Of a stretch of DNA of 64,000 nucleotides, positions 1 to 9,138 are shown piece by piece. Origin of the DNA: Bacteroidota bacterium. GTDB taxonomy: Bacteria > Bacteroidota > Bacteroidia > Chitinophagales > Chitinophagaceae. The number at the start of each line of letters is the position of its first letter. Within the stretch, counting starts at the first letter, position 1. The position numbers and the translations under genes are program-made. The notes under the pieces were generated by a model, which was not told where the DNA came from, did not search any database, and worked only from the letters and a program-made list of their open reading frames with translations. The stretch is from NCBI GenBank assembly GCA_018266615.1, contig JAFEAB010000094.1, positions 1 through 64,000 on the forward strand. The letters run 5' to 3'.

Positions 1-1
1 G

Positions 2-1390
2 TCCAACTCAAACCTCACAAATGCAAATGAGACACTCTATAAGTCTCTGGCTGATAAAGTTGCTGATCCAAAAACCCACGATAAAGCATTGATCTGGGAT
101 GAAAAGGCCAAGCAATCCAAACAATTATCCGACGACCTGAATAAGTTTATTGACGGCATTAAAAAACAACTGAAAGACGAAGCCGGCTTAAAAGTTATTG
201 ATGGAAAGGAAGAATTTAAAGAAGATGACCTGGAAGCTGCTACCCGGCTTTTTGGTAACGGACCCGGTGGGAAAAACCTGGGGCCCGAACTTCAAAAAAG
301 GCTCAACGATTACCGCGATAAAATGCTGAATATCGATCCTAGCATCAAAACTTCTTTCGAAAAAACATTCCCGGTTGATAATATCAACAAAATCGTTGGC
401 CAGGATGGTAAAGAAAAGAATTTCACCGAAGCTTATTTTCACATGACTCCTACTGTAGCTGCGCTTACGCTTCTCAGTAAGTTTCAAAACAATGTGAAAA
501 ATGCCGAAAACCTGATCACTTCTTATTGCCACAATCAAATTGGACAGGTAGAAGTACACATGGATCAGGTAGGTGTTTTGGTTGGGCAATCCTCCAGTTA
601 TGTAATGCCTGGCGAAAAAGTGACCATTACTGCCGGTGTGGGTGCATATAGCTCGGCAGCGAAACCATCCATTTCCATCGGAGGTGCTTCTGTAGTGGTG
701 AATGGCGGACAGGGTTCTACAGAAATCACGGCCAGCGGAAGCGGCGAACGCTCCGTACCTGTTACCATCACTTTCGTAGATGAAAACGGCCAAACACAAA
801 CCAAAACAGAAACCGTTAAATATACCGTGGGTACCCCCGGTGGTGCAGCGGTGATGTTGGATAAAATGAACGTATTCTATATTGGGGTAGACAACCCGGT
901 AACCATTGGTTCACCCACCGGTTGGGATAAAACCAATGTATCCATGGCTGGTGGTTCTATCTCAGGCCAGGGTTCAAAAAGAATCGTAAAAGTTTCCACC
1001 TTGGGAGCTGCCAGCATTACGGTGGTGGCAGATGGTAAACCCTCTAAATTTGAATTCAGGGTTAAACGTATTCCGGATCCGGTATTTAAAGTGGGTTCCG
1101 GTAAAGTACGTATGCCTGCCGTTGAATTTAAGAGCCAGCAATTTTGCCGTGCCGAACTCGAAAACTTTGATTTCGACACACGATATAACGTAGTGAGCGC
1201 AACGGTATATTTCTCCGGAGCTAATTTCCCGAATGTGGTTCAGTTACCCTTAAATGGAAATAACCTGGCTTCCCTCCATGCAATGATGCAACGTTGTGGC
1301 CCAGGCTCTGTAATTACTTTCGATAACGTGAAGGTATCTGGCCCGGATGGAACAAGAACAATTGATGGAAAATCAATCGCACTCTATTAA
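2..1390 (+). CDS. gldM: Gliding motility/T9SS core protein GldM (5'-truncated by the window edge)
   Basis: GldM (PorM) is the long periplasmic shaft of the type IX secretion and gliding motor. It is anchored in the inner membrane beside GldL and reaches the outer-membrane GldK/GldN ring. The reading frame is open from the first bases, so the apparent TTG start at 89 is internal and the N-terminal membrane helix lies outside the window. About 462 residues are visible: a helical part (roughly 1-190), then glycine- and valine-rich beta domains of the D2-D4 type with repeated Ig-like strands. A C-terminal stretch FDFDTRYNVVSATVYFSG resembles the family's end domain. gldN follows 10 nt downstream, the usual gldKLMN order, so gldK and gldL should lie just left of the window. 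Identification rests on recalled family features and synteny. Confidence 0.93.
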   Translation, partial: SNSNLTNANETLYKSLADKVADPKTHDKALIWDEKAKQSKQLSDDLNKFIDGIKKQLKDEAGLKVIDGKEEFKEDDLEAATRLFGNGPGGKNLGPELQKRLNDYRDKMLNIDPSIKTSFEKTFPVDNINKIVGQDGKEKNFTEAYFHMTPTVAALTLLSKFQNNVKNAENLITSYCHNQIGQVEVHMDQVGVLVGQSSSYVMPGEKVTITAGVGAYSSAAKPSISIGGASVVVNGGQGSTEITASGSGERSVPVTITFVDENGQTQTKTETVKYTVGTPGGAAVMLDKMNVFYIGVDNPVTIGSPTGWDKTNVSMAGGSISGQGSKRIVKVSTLGAASITVVADGKPSKFEFRVKRIPDPVFKVGSGKVRMPAVEFKSQQFCRAELENFDFDTRYNVVSATVYFSGANFPNVVQLPLNGNNLASLHAMMQRCGPGSVITFDNVKVSGPDGTRTIDGKSIALY

Positions 1391-1400
1391 AATATAAACT

Positions 1401-2426
1401 ATGAAAAAGCAGTTTTTGAGGTGTTTGTTTTTGGCGGTTCTTTTTGGCTGTGTTGCGGTTTCTGCCGAAGCACAGAAGCGTAGTTCCAAAAAGAGGAATA
1501 CTACCCGCAAAACAACCAAAACAAAAACGAAGGCCAATATCAAGTCCTCCGTTCCCACAACTGATACCGTAAAAGTTGCCGCGATTCCTGCACCGGAACC
1601 ACAAAACGACAGCCTGCCGGTTAAAACCGTAAAAAAATCGCTACGCCCGGATGAAGCAGTGGAAACCACTACGCTTCGCGATCGTACGCCGCTACCATAC
1701 GAGCACCTCCGTGCCGATGATGCCGTATATCGTCAAAAAATCTGGCGCGAAATCGATATTCGGGAAAAGATCAACCAGCCCTTCCGTTATTCTGCCGATG
1801 AGAACAATGGTAACCAACGGTTTATTTCCATCCTCCTGCAAGCTATCCAGGACAGCCAGGTAACAGTATTCAATAGTGTAGACGACCGGTTTACCACACC
1901 CATGACTAAAGCCGAAGTGGCCACCGCTATTGCAGGCGACTCGGTACCGGTTCCACAATACGATTCGTTGGGTAACCTGACTGGTACGGTTTACAAAAGG
2001 AACGAAATCAACCTCGATTCTATTTACCGATTCCGAATTAAGGAAGAAGTGATTTTCGACAAAGAAAGTTCAAGGCTCTTCTGGCGGATTTTGGGAATTG
2101 CACCTGTAAAAAGTGTGATTACTTCAATGGGTGTTAATATTGGCGAAACCGAACTGTTCTGGGTTTATTATCCCGATATGCGCCCCATTTTTGCACGATA
2201 CGAAGTGTATAATGGCAAGAACTTTGGGGCCCGCATGAGTTGGGAGGAACTTTTTGAGAGCCGGATGTTCCATGGAAGAATCATCAAGAGTACCCTCGAT
2301 AATCCATTGGATCTGTCTATCAAGAATTATAAAGGCTTCGAAGATAATGGGATCCTTCAATTATTGGAAGGAGAACATGTAAAGGAGAAGATCTTCAATT
2401 ACGAACAGAATTTGTGGAGTTATTAA
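1401..2426 (+). CDS. gldN: Gliding motility/T9SS protein GldN
   Basis: GldN (PorN) is a periplasmic partner of the lipoprotein GldK and forms the ring beneath the outer membrane in the type IX secretion and gliding machinery. The 341-residue product starts with a signal peptide ending near AEAQ (residue 25). A very basic Lys/Arg/Thr-rich linker follows (about 26-48), then a conserved domain (about 90-341) with DRTPLPYEHLRADDAVY and FWVYYPDMRPIFARYEVYN, typical of the family. It is the last gene of the gld operon: gldM ends 10 nt upstream and a strong hairpin terminator follows 26 nt after the stop. Confidence 0.94.
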   Translation: MKKQFLRCLFLAVLFGCVAVSAEAQKRSSKKRNTTRKTTKTKTKANIKSSVPTTDTVKVAAIPAPEPQNDSLPVKTVKKSLRPDEAVETTTLRDRTPLPYEHLRADDAVYRQKIWREIDIREKINQPFRYSADENNGNQRFISILLQAIQDSQVTVFNSVDDRFTTPMTKAEVATAIAGDSVPVPQYDSLGNLTGTVYKRNEINLDSIYRFRIKEEVIFDKESSRLFWRILGIAPVKSVITSMGVNIGETELFWVYYPDMRPIFARYEVYNGKNFGARMSWEELFESRMFHGRIIKSTLDNPLDLSIKNYKGFEDNGILQLLEGEHVKEKIFNYEQNLWSY

Positions 2427-2452
2427 TTGGCTTTGCAAGTTTTAAATAAACG

Positions 2453-2481
2453 AATACCCCGGACTTCCGGGGTATTTTTTT
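2453..2481 (+). terminator. Rho-independent terminator of the gldMN operon
   Basis: A 10-bp perfect stem (AATACCCCGG / CCGGGGTATT) with an ACTT loop is followed by a run of T. It lies 26 nt after the gldN stop codon. Confidence 0.9.
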
Positions 2482-2599
2482 GTCTTTTCCGAGGGGATTC
2501 CTGTCTAAACTGGATTGAGAAATTTATATTTAATGACGACTTATTTTTAACTTTTTTGTAATTCGGGTGTCAATCGTTTTATTGTGTAATACCTTGTTT

Positions 2600-3670
2600 A
2601 TGAATTTTGCCAAACTATTCCTGCTGATTTTTATTCCCTTAGTTGGTTGTAATAAGAATACTGCCCAGGGCCCCCCACTTCCACCGGAAACTATGTATTT
2701 CCCTTCTAATAACAGCAACATTTGGGAAACCCAATCTGCTACCTCCTTAGGTTGGGATACCAATGCGATCCAACCCTTATACGATTACCTGGCGGCAAAA
2801 CATACCAAGTCATTCATGATTCTCGTAAATGGCCGGATCGTAATGGAACAATATTTTAACGGTCATTCAGCTTCCGCTACCTGGCAATGGAATAGTGCAG
2901 GTAAAACCCTTACTGCCGCCACCATAGGCATTGCACAGCAGGAAGGACTTTTACAAATTAATAATAAAGCTTCACAATATTTGGATACCGGCTGGACCAG
3001 TGAAGTATTGGAAAAAGAGAACCTGATCACTGTCCGCCATCTGCTTACCATGACATCGGGTTTGAATGATGCCAGTAATTTGGTAATAAAATCAAATCTT
3101 ACCTACCTGGCGGATGCCGGCACCCGTTGGTCGTATAGTAATGTTTTTCAAAAGTTAATGGATATTGTTGCTTCCGCTTCCGGCCAGGATTTTAGGGATT
3201 ATTATGCAAGTAAGTTAAGAGACCGGATTGGAATGGAAGGTACCTGGAACTTTGGACCGATATTTAAAATTTATTACAGTAATACCCGCAGTATGGCCCG
3301 TTTTGGCTTATTGGCTTTAAATAAGGGTAAGTGGAACGGCGACCAGGTTCTAAATGAAGATTATTTTAATTCCTGCGTTGCTTCTTCTCAAACCATCAAC
3401 CCTTCTTATGGATATTTGTGGTGGCTAAATGGCAAAACCAGTTATATGGTTCCGGGCGGCCAAACCGTATTCCCGGGGGCTCTTGTTCCCAATGCGCCCT
3501 CCGATATGTTTGCGGCCATGGGCGCTGCCGACCAACGGATTTATGTGGTTCCCGGTAGGAAGATGGTAGTGATACGGATGGGAGATGCCTCTGATCCAAA
3601 TAATCCATCCTTTGCATTATCCGGATTTGATAATGCCCTTTGGGAAAAGATTAATGCAGTTATTCATTAA
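2600..3670 (+). CDS. Serine hydrolase lipoprotein (class C beta-lactamase / penicillin-binding fold)
   Basis: Predicted envelope lipoprotein with a beta-lactamase-family serine hydrolase domain; the substrate cannot be told from sequence. The frame opens at a GTG at 2567, but the ATG at 2600 gives a clean lipoprotein signal (MNFAKLFLLIFIPLVGC), so that start was chosen (356 residues). The active-site SxxK is Ser99-Ala-Gly-Lys102 and the YxN motif is Tyr179-Ser-Asn181, both at normal spacing. The C-terminal region has QRIYVVPGRKMVVIRMGD, typical of the esterase/amidohydrolase branch. A monocistronic gene between the gldN terminator and convergent uvrC. Likely an esterase or peptide amidase rather than a true beta-lactamase (inference). 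Confidence 0.85.
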   Translation: MNFAKLFLLIFIPLVGCNKNTAQGPPLPPETMYFPSNNSNIWETQSATSLGWDTNAIQPLYDYLAAKHTKSFMILVNGRIVMEQYFNGHSASATWQWNSAGKTLTAATIGIAQQEGLLQINNKASQYLDTGWTSEVLEKENLITVRHLLTMTSGLNDASNLVIKSNLTYLADAGTRWSYSNVFQKLMDIVASASGQDFRDYYASKLRDRIGMEGTWNFGPIFKIYYSNTRSMARFGLLALNKGKWNGDQVLNEDYFNSCVASSQTINPSYGYLWWLNGKTSYMVPGGQTVFPGALVPNAPSDMFAAMGAADQRIYVVPGRKMVVIRMGDASDPNNPSFALSGFDNALWEKINAVIH

Positions 3671-3888
3671 TCAGGTGTGCTTTATAGTTAGTAATTAAAT
3701 AGGATCTGAAAACCAGGTAAGTAAAACTTATTTTGGTGAATCATTGGGTCATCCCCCACATGAAACTAAATAGTTTTATTGTTAGGGAAGATATATTATC
3801 CAAAAGCGGGATGATGAATCAACCGGGATAAATTTTTTAGGAGAATGCAGAATTGATGACCGGCTGAAATTTTGAAAGAAAGGACAGG

Positions 3889-5715
3889 CTATTCCGGTTT
3901 TACTTTTGCTGTTGATGGATGAAAGTGAGTAAAGATGATCCTGGCTTTTGATTTTCCGGTAATTTCAGCAATTTCACTTTCGGGGAGTTGTTTTAACCTA
4001 TTTACCGATTTAAATTTTCTCAATAATTCATCGGCAGTTGATTTACCGATTCCATGGATTTGTTCCAGTTCATTTCGAATGGCTGTTTTGCTTCGCTGGT
4101 CCCGATGAAAGGTGATTCCAAAGCGGTGTACTTCATCTCTTATTCTCCGGATCAGTTTAAGACTGTCAGAATCCCAGGGTAATTCAAGGGAAGCACTGTC
4201 GCCCGGATAAAATATTTCTTCCTTATTTTTTGCCAGCCCAATTAGGGTCATTTTTCCTCTCAGGTCTAATTCATCCACACTTTCCAGGGCTGCGCTCAAT
4301 TGTCCTTTACCTCCATCGATGATTACCAGTTGAGGAAGCGGTTTGCCCTCATCTCGCTGGCGTTTATATCTTCGGTAAACGATTTCTTTCATGGAAGCAA
4401 AATCGTTTATGCCCTCAACCGATTTGATATGAAATCGGCGGTATTCTCTTTTGGCAGGTAAACCGTTTACAAAGCAAACCATCGCTGCAACGGGGTTGCT
4501 CCCCTGGAAATTTGAATTATCAAAACACTCAATTTTTACCGGAAGATTCGGAAGTTGTAAGTCTTCCTGTAGTTTTTTGAGTATTGCCGAAGTTTCTGCT
4601 TCCGTCTTTTCTTCGAGATGGAGCATTTTTTTTGCTCTGAGTTCCTCCTTAAAATGGTTTACATTTTTTTCCGAAAGACTCAGTAGGCTTTTCTTTTCTC
4701 CCTTTTCCGGGATAGTAACCAGAACGGATTCATCGGGGAAGGGAAGAGGAAACGGTGCAATGATTTCCTGTGCTTCACTTTCGAAGGTTTTTCGGAGTTG
4801 AGCAATTGCGAATGCCAGTACTTCCTCTTTTGTTTCCTCTAATTGTTTTTGCAGCGTGATGGTTTTTGTCCGGATGATACTTCCATGGCTTACTGCAAGG
4901 TAATTTACATAAGCGGTGTCTCCTTCTTCCAAAATGGAAAAGACATCCACCGTTCCGGTTTTAATATTTAACACCTGCGATTTGGTTTGCAATTTTACTA
5001 CCTGGTCAATTTTATATTGAACGGCGGCTGCTTTTTCAAACTCAAGGTGTTCCACATACTCTTTTAATTGCCTTTTATATTCCTGGAGTATGGGATTAAA
5101 ATTTCCTTTAATGAAGTGTTTTATCCTTTCCAGGCCCTGGTTATAATCTTCTTCTGTTTGCAAGCCTTCGCAAGGTCCTTTGCAATTCCCCAGATGATAT
5201 TCGAGGCAAACTTTAAATTTTTTCTTTTTGATGTTTTCTGCCGACAGGTTCAATTTGCAATTCCGGAGTTGAATGTTTTGCCGGATGAACTCAAGGGCAT
5301 CCTTCACTACCATAACCGATGTAAAGGGTCCGAGGTAGGTGGATCCGTCGTTTATCTTTTTTCTTGTAAAAAATACCCGGGGGAAAGGTTCATTTTTTAT
5401 TACAATGTAGGGATATGTTTTGTCGTCTTTCAGGCTGATATTAAAGACCGGTTGGTTTTCCTTTATGAGGGTGTTCTCCAGGAGAAATGCATCATGCTCA
5501 CTGTTAACAATGGTAAATTCGATGCGATGAATTCGGCTAACCAGTACCGTGGTTTTATGGTTTGCCTGCTTTTTGGTGAAGTAACTGCTTACCCTTTTTC
5601 TTAAGTTTTTGGCTTTGCCAACATAAATTAGCTCACCGGTATTGTCGAAATATTTATATATACCGGGCTGTTTGGGTATTCCGGATGATATGGTTGAAAA
5701 TTCTTCCTGGGTCAT
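3889..5715 (-). CDS. uvrC: Excinuclease ABC subunit UvrC
   Basis: UvrC makes both incisions around a DNA lesion in nucleotide excision repair, working with UvrA and UvrB. The 608-residue protein has the family's normal length and order: an N-terminal GIY-YIG nuclease (about 15-95, GIYKYF and LIYVGKAKNLRKRV), a Cys cluster (CLEYHLGNCKGPC, about 170-183), a UVR helix pair (about 205-245), the RNase H-like UvrC endonuclease domain (IECFDNSNFQG and VIIDGGKGQL), and a C-terminal helix-hairpin-helix (IHGIGKSTADELLRKF). A lipoprotein gene ends 3 nt upstream on the same strand, so the two are probably co-transcribed. Confidence 0.97.
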   Translation of the reverse strand: MTQEEFSTISSGIPKQPGIYKYFDNTGELIYVGKAKNLRKRVSSYFTKKQANHKTTVLVSRIHRIEFTIVNSEHDAFLLENTLIKENQPVFNISLKDDKTYPYIVIKNEPFPRVFFTRKKINDGSTYLGPFTSVMVVKDALEFIRQNIQLRNCKLNLSAENIKKKKFKVCLEYHLGNCKGPCEGLQTEEDYNQGLERIKHFIKGNFNPILQEYKRQLKEYVEHLEFEKAAAVQYKIDQVVKLQTKSQVLNIKTGTVDVFSILEEGDTAYVNYLAVSHGSIIRTKTITLQKQLEETKEEVLAFAIAQLRKTFESEAQEIIAPFPLPFPDESVLVTIPEKGEKKSLLSLSEKNVNHFKEELRAKKMLHLEEKTEAETSAILKKLQEDLQLPNLPVKIECFDNSNFQGSNPVAAMVCFVNGLPAKREYRRFHIKSVEGINDFASMKEIVYRRYKRQRDEGKPLPQLVIIDGGKGQLSAALESVDELDLRGKMTLIGLAKNKEEIFYPGDSASLELPWDSDSLKLIRRIRDEVHRFGITFHRDQRSKTAIRNELEQIHGIGKSTADELLRKFKSVNRLKQLPESEIAEITGKSKARIIFTHFHPSTAKVKPE

Positions 5716-5718
5716 GAT

Positions 5719-6306
5719 TTAAAAATCCCATTTCACCTGTTCTTGACTGATGATGGCGGCATTCCCGTCTTTATTGGGATCCAGTTCCAGCATTTTGCAC
5801 CATTTTCCCGATTGCCAGGTTAATTGTTGCAGGTGGCCGGAGGGTAATTTCCTGACAAGGTAAATCCTTGTTACTTTTTGAGTTTCCGGATCAATATAAA
5901 CATCCCATCTCCGGAGCGTGGCGGAATCCGGAAGGGCCGTCCTTGGGTCGTAAGAAAAGGTAATGGCATTAATGGTTTGATCTACAAAAGATTTTTCAAC
6001 AAAGGTTCCCGATTGGTTTGTACTATCAATTACCGGCACCAGGAATGGCTGAAACAACGCATCAAAATCTTCACTCTTTACCCAGGAAGAATCTTGCTTT
6101 TGCCGGATGGTCCTGTATAAAATGGGATTTATTCCCTGATTTCTTAAATCCGCAATCTGGCCTTTTAAATAGGCTGTTACCGGAAAAAAGTTGTGTACCT
6201 CTTCTTTCTGTTGAACTATAACAGGAGGAGAGGGTAGGATCTGCTTTGTTTTGGTTTTGCAACCCAGGCATATAATGATTATCAGGAAAAGAAGTGTACG
6301 ATACAT
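5719..6306 (-). CDS. Putative lipoprotein of unknown function, upstream of uvrC
   Basis: Not recognised as a named family. The open frame extends to 6351, but ATG 6306 gives a compact lipoprotein signal (MYRTLLFLIIIICLGC, lipid-attachment Cys16) and sits 5 nt after a TAAATTTG promoter box, so 6306 is preferred (195 residues). The mature part has the strand-rich layout of small Bacteroidota envelope lipoproteins with a lipocalin-like or LolA-like feel (FDALFQPFLVPVIDSTNQSGTFVEKSFVDQTI, then WDVYIDPETQKVTRIYLVRK), but this is only an impression. Ends 3 nt before uvrC on the same strand; no functional link to repair is evident. Confidence 0.8.
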   Translation of the reverse strand: MYRTLLFLIIIICLGCKTKTKQILPSPPVIVQQKEEVHNFFPVTAYLKGQIADLRNQGINPILYRTIRQKQDSSWVKSEDFDALFQPFLVPVIDSTNQSGTFVEKSFVDQTINAITFSYDPRTALPDSATLRRWDVYIDPETQKVTRIYLVRKLPSGHLQQLTWQSGKWCKMLELDPNKDGNAAIISQEQVKWDF

Positions 6307-6311
6307 AAACT

Positions 6312-6319
6312 CAAATTTA
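6312..6319 (-). promoter_or_regulatory. Bacteroidota -7 box before the lipoprotein-uvrC pair
   Basis: TAAATTTG on the minus strand, an exact TAnnTTTG match, ends 5 nt before ATG 6306. No good -33 TTTG at the usual spacing was found. If used, the transcript would be leaderless or nearly so. Confidence 0.4.
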
Positions 6320-6334
6320 CTAAACCCTTCAGCG

Positions 6335-6362
6335 TAAAAAAAACGCAGCACAAAGGCTGCGT
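6335..6362 (-). terminator. Terminator after the sigma factor/barrel protein pair
   Basis: A 7-bp stem (ACGCAGC / GCTGCGT) with a 6-nt loop is flanked on both sides by A/T runs. It lies just after the stop of the 6385-7884 gene, and its symmetry would let it work in both directions. Confidence 0.8.
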
Positions 6363-6384
6363 AAAAAAAGATATAGTAAAAAAG

Positions 6385-7884
6385 TTAAAACTTCTTAACT
6401 ACCCCAATCTTCAACCCCAGGTTATATAGATTTTCTTTAAAGCTATATTCGTTTGAATAGCTTGAAAATACCTGGTACCTGAATTGGGGTCCGGCTAAAA
6501 TGGAAATTCCACTTGGGGTTTTGTACGAGAGATATGATTCAATACCGGTATTCAGGTTCCACTTCCGGCGCAGGCTGTTATCAGAGATATAGTATTTGGT
6601 ATCTGCTGAAAGCAATAAACTGTTACCGCCAAAAACTAGTCCGGGTTGAATGGTGGCCCCTGCAAACCATTGCAGGTTTCCATTGCCGGCAAGCCGGAAA
6701 TCAAGTCCCAAAGGAATTGATAACTCATAACTTTCATTGTTTTCGGAGGTGGCAGCCAGGCCACTGATGTTAGAGAGGTTACTCGATTTTGAAACCAGGT
6801 AAGGAGACCCGGAATTAAGATCGTTCAATAACAGGGAAGTGGCTGTCGAATGGTTCATTTTGGTTGCCATCACCAGGTAATTGGTATAGTTAAATTGTAC
6901 CCCGAATTTTAATAATAACTTACTCGATGTATGGTATCTGGCAACCGCCCCGGCTTCGAAGTTGAAGGCGGGTAGATGATCTACTTCCGGATCTTCTGCA
7001 TTCGAATTAAATAAAGGCACTGGTGTTGCCGTGCGCGAAGCATTTTTAAATCTCACATTTGTTTTTAAACTCCTGTATCCAATAGAAGGTGTAACATAAG
7101 CTTCATAATCCACACTGGTTTTCCAGGCTTTGAGTTTGGGCTGATTATGAAAAGCAAAGTCCTCTATCCATTCTTTTTCGGCGGTTATCGGGCTGGTAAA
7201 ATCCTTCGCAACAAATGAATTTTTCTTCTTTATGGCCGGAGTGGAATGTGAAGTGAAAATATAGGAATCAGAATCATTCCTTTTTCGCAATACCGATAAT
7301 AATGGTTCTTCCGATTCGCTTTCATTCATCGAAGGGTCAGTTTGAACTGCATTTTGTATCGCATCGGGAGCCGGTTTACTAAAGCCTGCCAGGCTGGAAG
7401 GGTTTGTGGAGATATGAAAGGCTTTATTTTTATTCCAATGGGAGGTCTTTTTTGATTTCTTTGAACTTATGGGTTTGTCCGAATTATTTTGTGATGATTT
7501 TTCAATATCGGTTTTTGAAACTTTGTTTTTTTCCGGGAGGAATTTGATATTAGGATTTACTGCATTGACTATTAATCCGTGATTATTTATGTCGGAAACA
7601 TTAGACGAAACCGACTGGTTAGAGGCGGTTAAGTTAGCGGCATACGAAAGTTGTGCATTTTGTGCTGTTTCCCTGTTTGGATTTACCTGGTTGCTATGGG
7701 TAATTCCAATGTAAAGCAGAGAAAAGATAAACAGCAACATCACGGTAAGGGAAGGCCAGCGCCTTCCGGGGTGCATACTGTTGTAGATTCCTTTCCATAC
7801 CTTACCCGATGGATAAATCCTGAAATTTTCTACCGAGTCTTTTAGGTAGTTCTCAAATCCGTCCCGAAAAAAATGTTGTTCCAT
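6385..7884 (-). CDS. Sigma-factor-linked membrane protein with C-terminal outer-membrane-barrel-like domain
   Basis: Uncharacterised 499-residue protein. Residues 1-44 are a short soluble domain with the motif YPSGKVW (24-30) and HPGRRW (38-43), which I recall as recurrent in Chitinophagaceae genes next to ECF sigma factors. One transmembrane helix follows (about 45-62), then a long low-complexity Ser/Asn/Lys linker (about 65-250). The C-terminal part (about 255-499) has alternating aromatic strands like PorT-type or OMP_b-brl barrels (YEAYVTPSIGYRSL, GLDFRLAGNGNLQWFAGATI, final Phe). The sigma gene lies 51 nt upstream on the same strand. This suggests an anti-sigma or envelope-sensor role (inference). 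The final-residue Phe fits an outer-membrane protein, which makes the internal anchor puzzling. Confidence 0.75.
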   Translation of the reverse strand: MEQHFFRDGFENYLKDSVENFRIYPSGKVWKGIYNSMHPGRRWPSLTVMLLFIFSLLYIGITHSNQVNPNRETAQNAQLSYAANLTASNQSVSSNVSDINNHGLIVNAVNPNIKFLPEKNKVSKTDIEKSSQNNSDKPISSKKSKKTSHWNKNKAFHISTNPSSLAGFSKPAPDAIQNAVQTDPSMNESESEEPLLSVLRKRNDSDSYIFTSHSTPAIKKKNSFVAKDFTSPITAEKEWIEDFAFHNQPKLKAWKTSVDYEAYVTPSIGYRSLKTNVRFKNASRTATPVPLFNSNAEDPEVDHLPAFNFEAGAVARYHTSSKLLLKFGVQFNYTNYLVMATKMNHSTATSLLLNDLNSGSPYLVSKSSNLSNISGLAATSENNESYELSIPLGLDFRLAGNGNLQWFAGATIQPGLVFGGNSLLLSADTKYYISDNSLRRKWNLNTGIESYLSYKTPSGISILAGPQFRYQVFSSYSNEYSFKENLYNLGLKIGVVKKF

Positions 7885-7935
7885 CTTTCACAATAGTCAT
7901 TTTGGTCTGGTGTTTTCAATCAGTTCGCAGCGATG

Positions 7936-8556
7936 TTAACGGGGCGAATCAACAACGGCTCCATAATTCATTTTCTGCGATGGCTTTAATAGGATTTTTC
8001 GTTTTATCAGTAGTTCTTCAAGAATAGCTTTGGCCCGGGTGTACTGGCTCCTGCTTGTACTTTCCTCAATGTCTAACAGCCGGGCAATTTCTTTGTGCGA
8101 ATAGCCTTCAATGGCGTACAGGTTCAACACCGTTCTATATCCCAAGGGCAGTAAACGGATACTCTCCACCACTTGTTTTGCCTGCATAATGGAGGGTATC
8201 ATTTCCTCCTTCACATGGATATTATTTGCATAAATAATATCCACACTTTCAGAAAACTTCTTGTTCTTTTTGAGAATATTAATGCAAGTATGTACTATAA
8301 TCCGGCGAATCCACCCTTCCAGAGCGCCTTCATTCCGGTATTGATGTAACTGGGTGAATATTTTAATAAACCCTTCCTGAAGCATGTCTTCCGCGTCTTC
8401 CCTGTTTTTGGCAAAGCGGTAACATACACCCAGCATTTTTGGGCTGAACCTGTTGTACAAGGCTTCCTGGGCAACAGCATTATTCTTAATACTTCCGGCA
8501 AGCATTTGCTCTTCCGTCATCAGTATAAGTTTTTGTGCCTCATAAATATATGACAT
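7936..8556 (-). CDS. ECF-type RNA polymerase sigma-70 factor
   Basis: Extracytoplasmic-function sigma factor that directs RNA polymerase to an envelope-linked regulon. The 206 residues carry region 2 (about 30-95: ALYNRFSPKMLGVCYRFAKNREDAEDMLQEGFIKIF) and region 4 (about 128-180: LPLGYRTVLNLYAIEGYSHKEIARLLDIEESTSRSQ with its helix-turn-helix). ATG 8556 gives the full frame; an alternative ATG at 8520 (MTEEQM) would remove 12 residues and is also credible. A TAATTTTA box lies about 35 nt upstream of 8556. The gene precedes, and is probably co-transcribed with, the anchored barrel protein that may be its regulator. Confidence 0.92.
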   Translation of the reverse strand: MSYIYEAQKLILMTEEQMLAGSIKNNAVAQEALYNRFSPKMLGVCYRFAKNREDAEDMLQEGFIKIFTQLHQYRNEGALEGWIRRIIVHTCINILKKNKKFSESVDIIYANNIHVKEEMIPSIMQAKQVVESIRLLPLGYRTVLNLYAIEGYSHKEIARLLDIEESTSRSQYTRAKAILEELLIKRKILLKPSQKMNYGAVVDSPR

Positions 8557-8617
8557 TCAGGAATACGGCTACGCTGCATTGTGACGAATGGAGTAAAATT
8601 AACAGAGGATATCCGTG

Positions 8618-9121
8618 TTAATTAGCTTTTTTCTTTCTCATAAGGCTGTCGGCCGGATAAATCAATTGCATGCTGTCGCGGATTGATACCGACCATTTTA
8701 TCAAAATTTCCCGCTGGCTTTGGGTGAGCCTACTTGATCTGTGTATCAGCGCATAAGATTTTAGAGGCATTTCTCCGTCTTTTACCGTTTCTTCCACTTC
8801 TTCCATTTTATGGAACTGTCTACGGAGGCTGTAATTGGCAAACTCAGAAAAATTAAGTTCCCTTTTTCCTTCATCAATATGCCGGCCTAAGAACCAGGCA
8901 ACCGGTTGTATTTTGGAATACCAGGGGTAATTGCTGTTATTACTATGGCAATCGAAGCAACTGCTTTTTAGTATGGCTTCCACCTCCGGACTGATTGCAT
9001 GCATGAGTCGAATATCTGCAGATGAAGTTTCTGTTGATAAATTTTTTCCGGGTTTGGGAATAAACTGAACCAGGAGAAATAAAATAACGAGGATTAATAA
9101 AATTCTTTTTAGCAGTTTCAT
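8618..9121 (-). CDS. Haem-binding domain protein (single CxxCH), membrane-anchored
   Basis: Small c-type cytochrome-like protein of the Haem_bd family. The N-terminus is a signal-anchor (about 5-21). A single haem-attachment motif Cys55-Phe-Asp-Cys58-His59 is followed by the family's SNNSNYPWYSKIQPVAWFLGRHI and, near the C-terminus, GEMPLKSYALIHRSSRL. The last part supplies a Met that could be the distal ligand. 167 residues is a normal length. It lies 17 nt downstream of gpmI on the same strand, so it is probably co-transcribed, but the two functions are not obviously linked. Probably periplasmic electron transfer; partner unknown. Confidence 0.87.
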   Translation of the reverse strand: MKLLKRILLILVILFLLVQFIPKPGKNLSTETSSADIRLMHAISPEVEAILKSSCFDCHSNNSNYPWYSKIQPVAWFLGRHIDEGKRELNFSEFANYSLRRQFHKMEEVEETVKDGEMPLKSYALIHRSSRLTQSQREILIKWSVSIRDSMQLIYPADSLMRKKKAN

Positions 9122-9138
9122 ATAAATGGAATATCCTG

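Noticed and set aside
188..799. 203-residue minus-strand frame inside gldM
   Set aside because: Antisense to a clear gldM coding region, no recognisable domain.
5068..5604. 178-residue plus-strand frame opposite uvrC
   Set aside because: Fully antisense to a well-conserved uvrC. Its composition (Phe- and Ile-rich, no domain) is what the opposite strand of such a gene gives.
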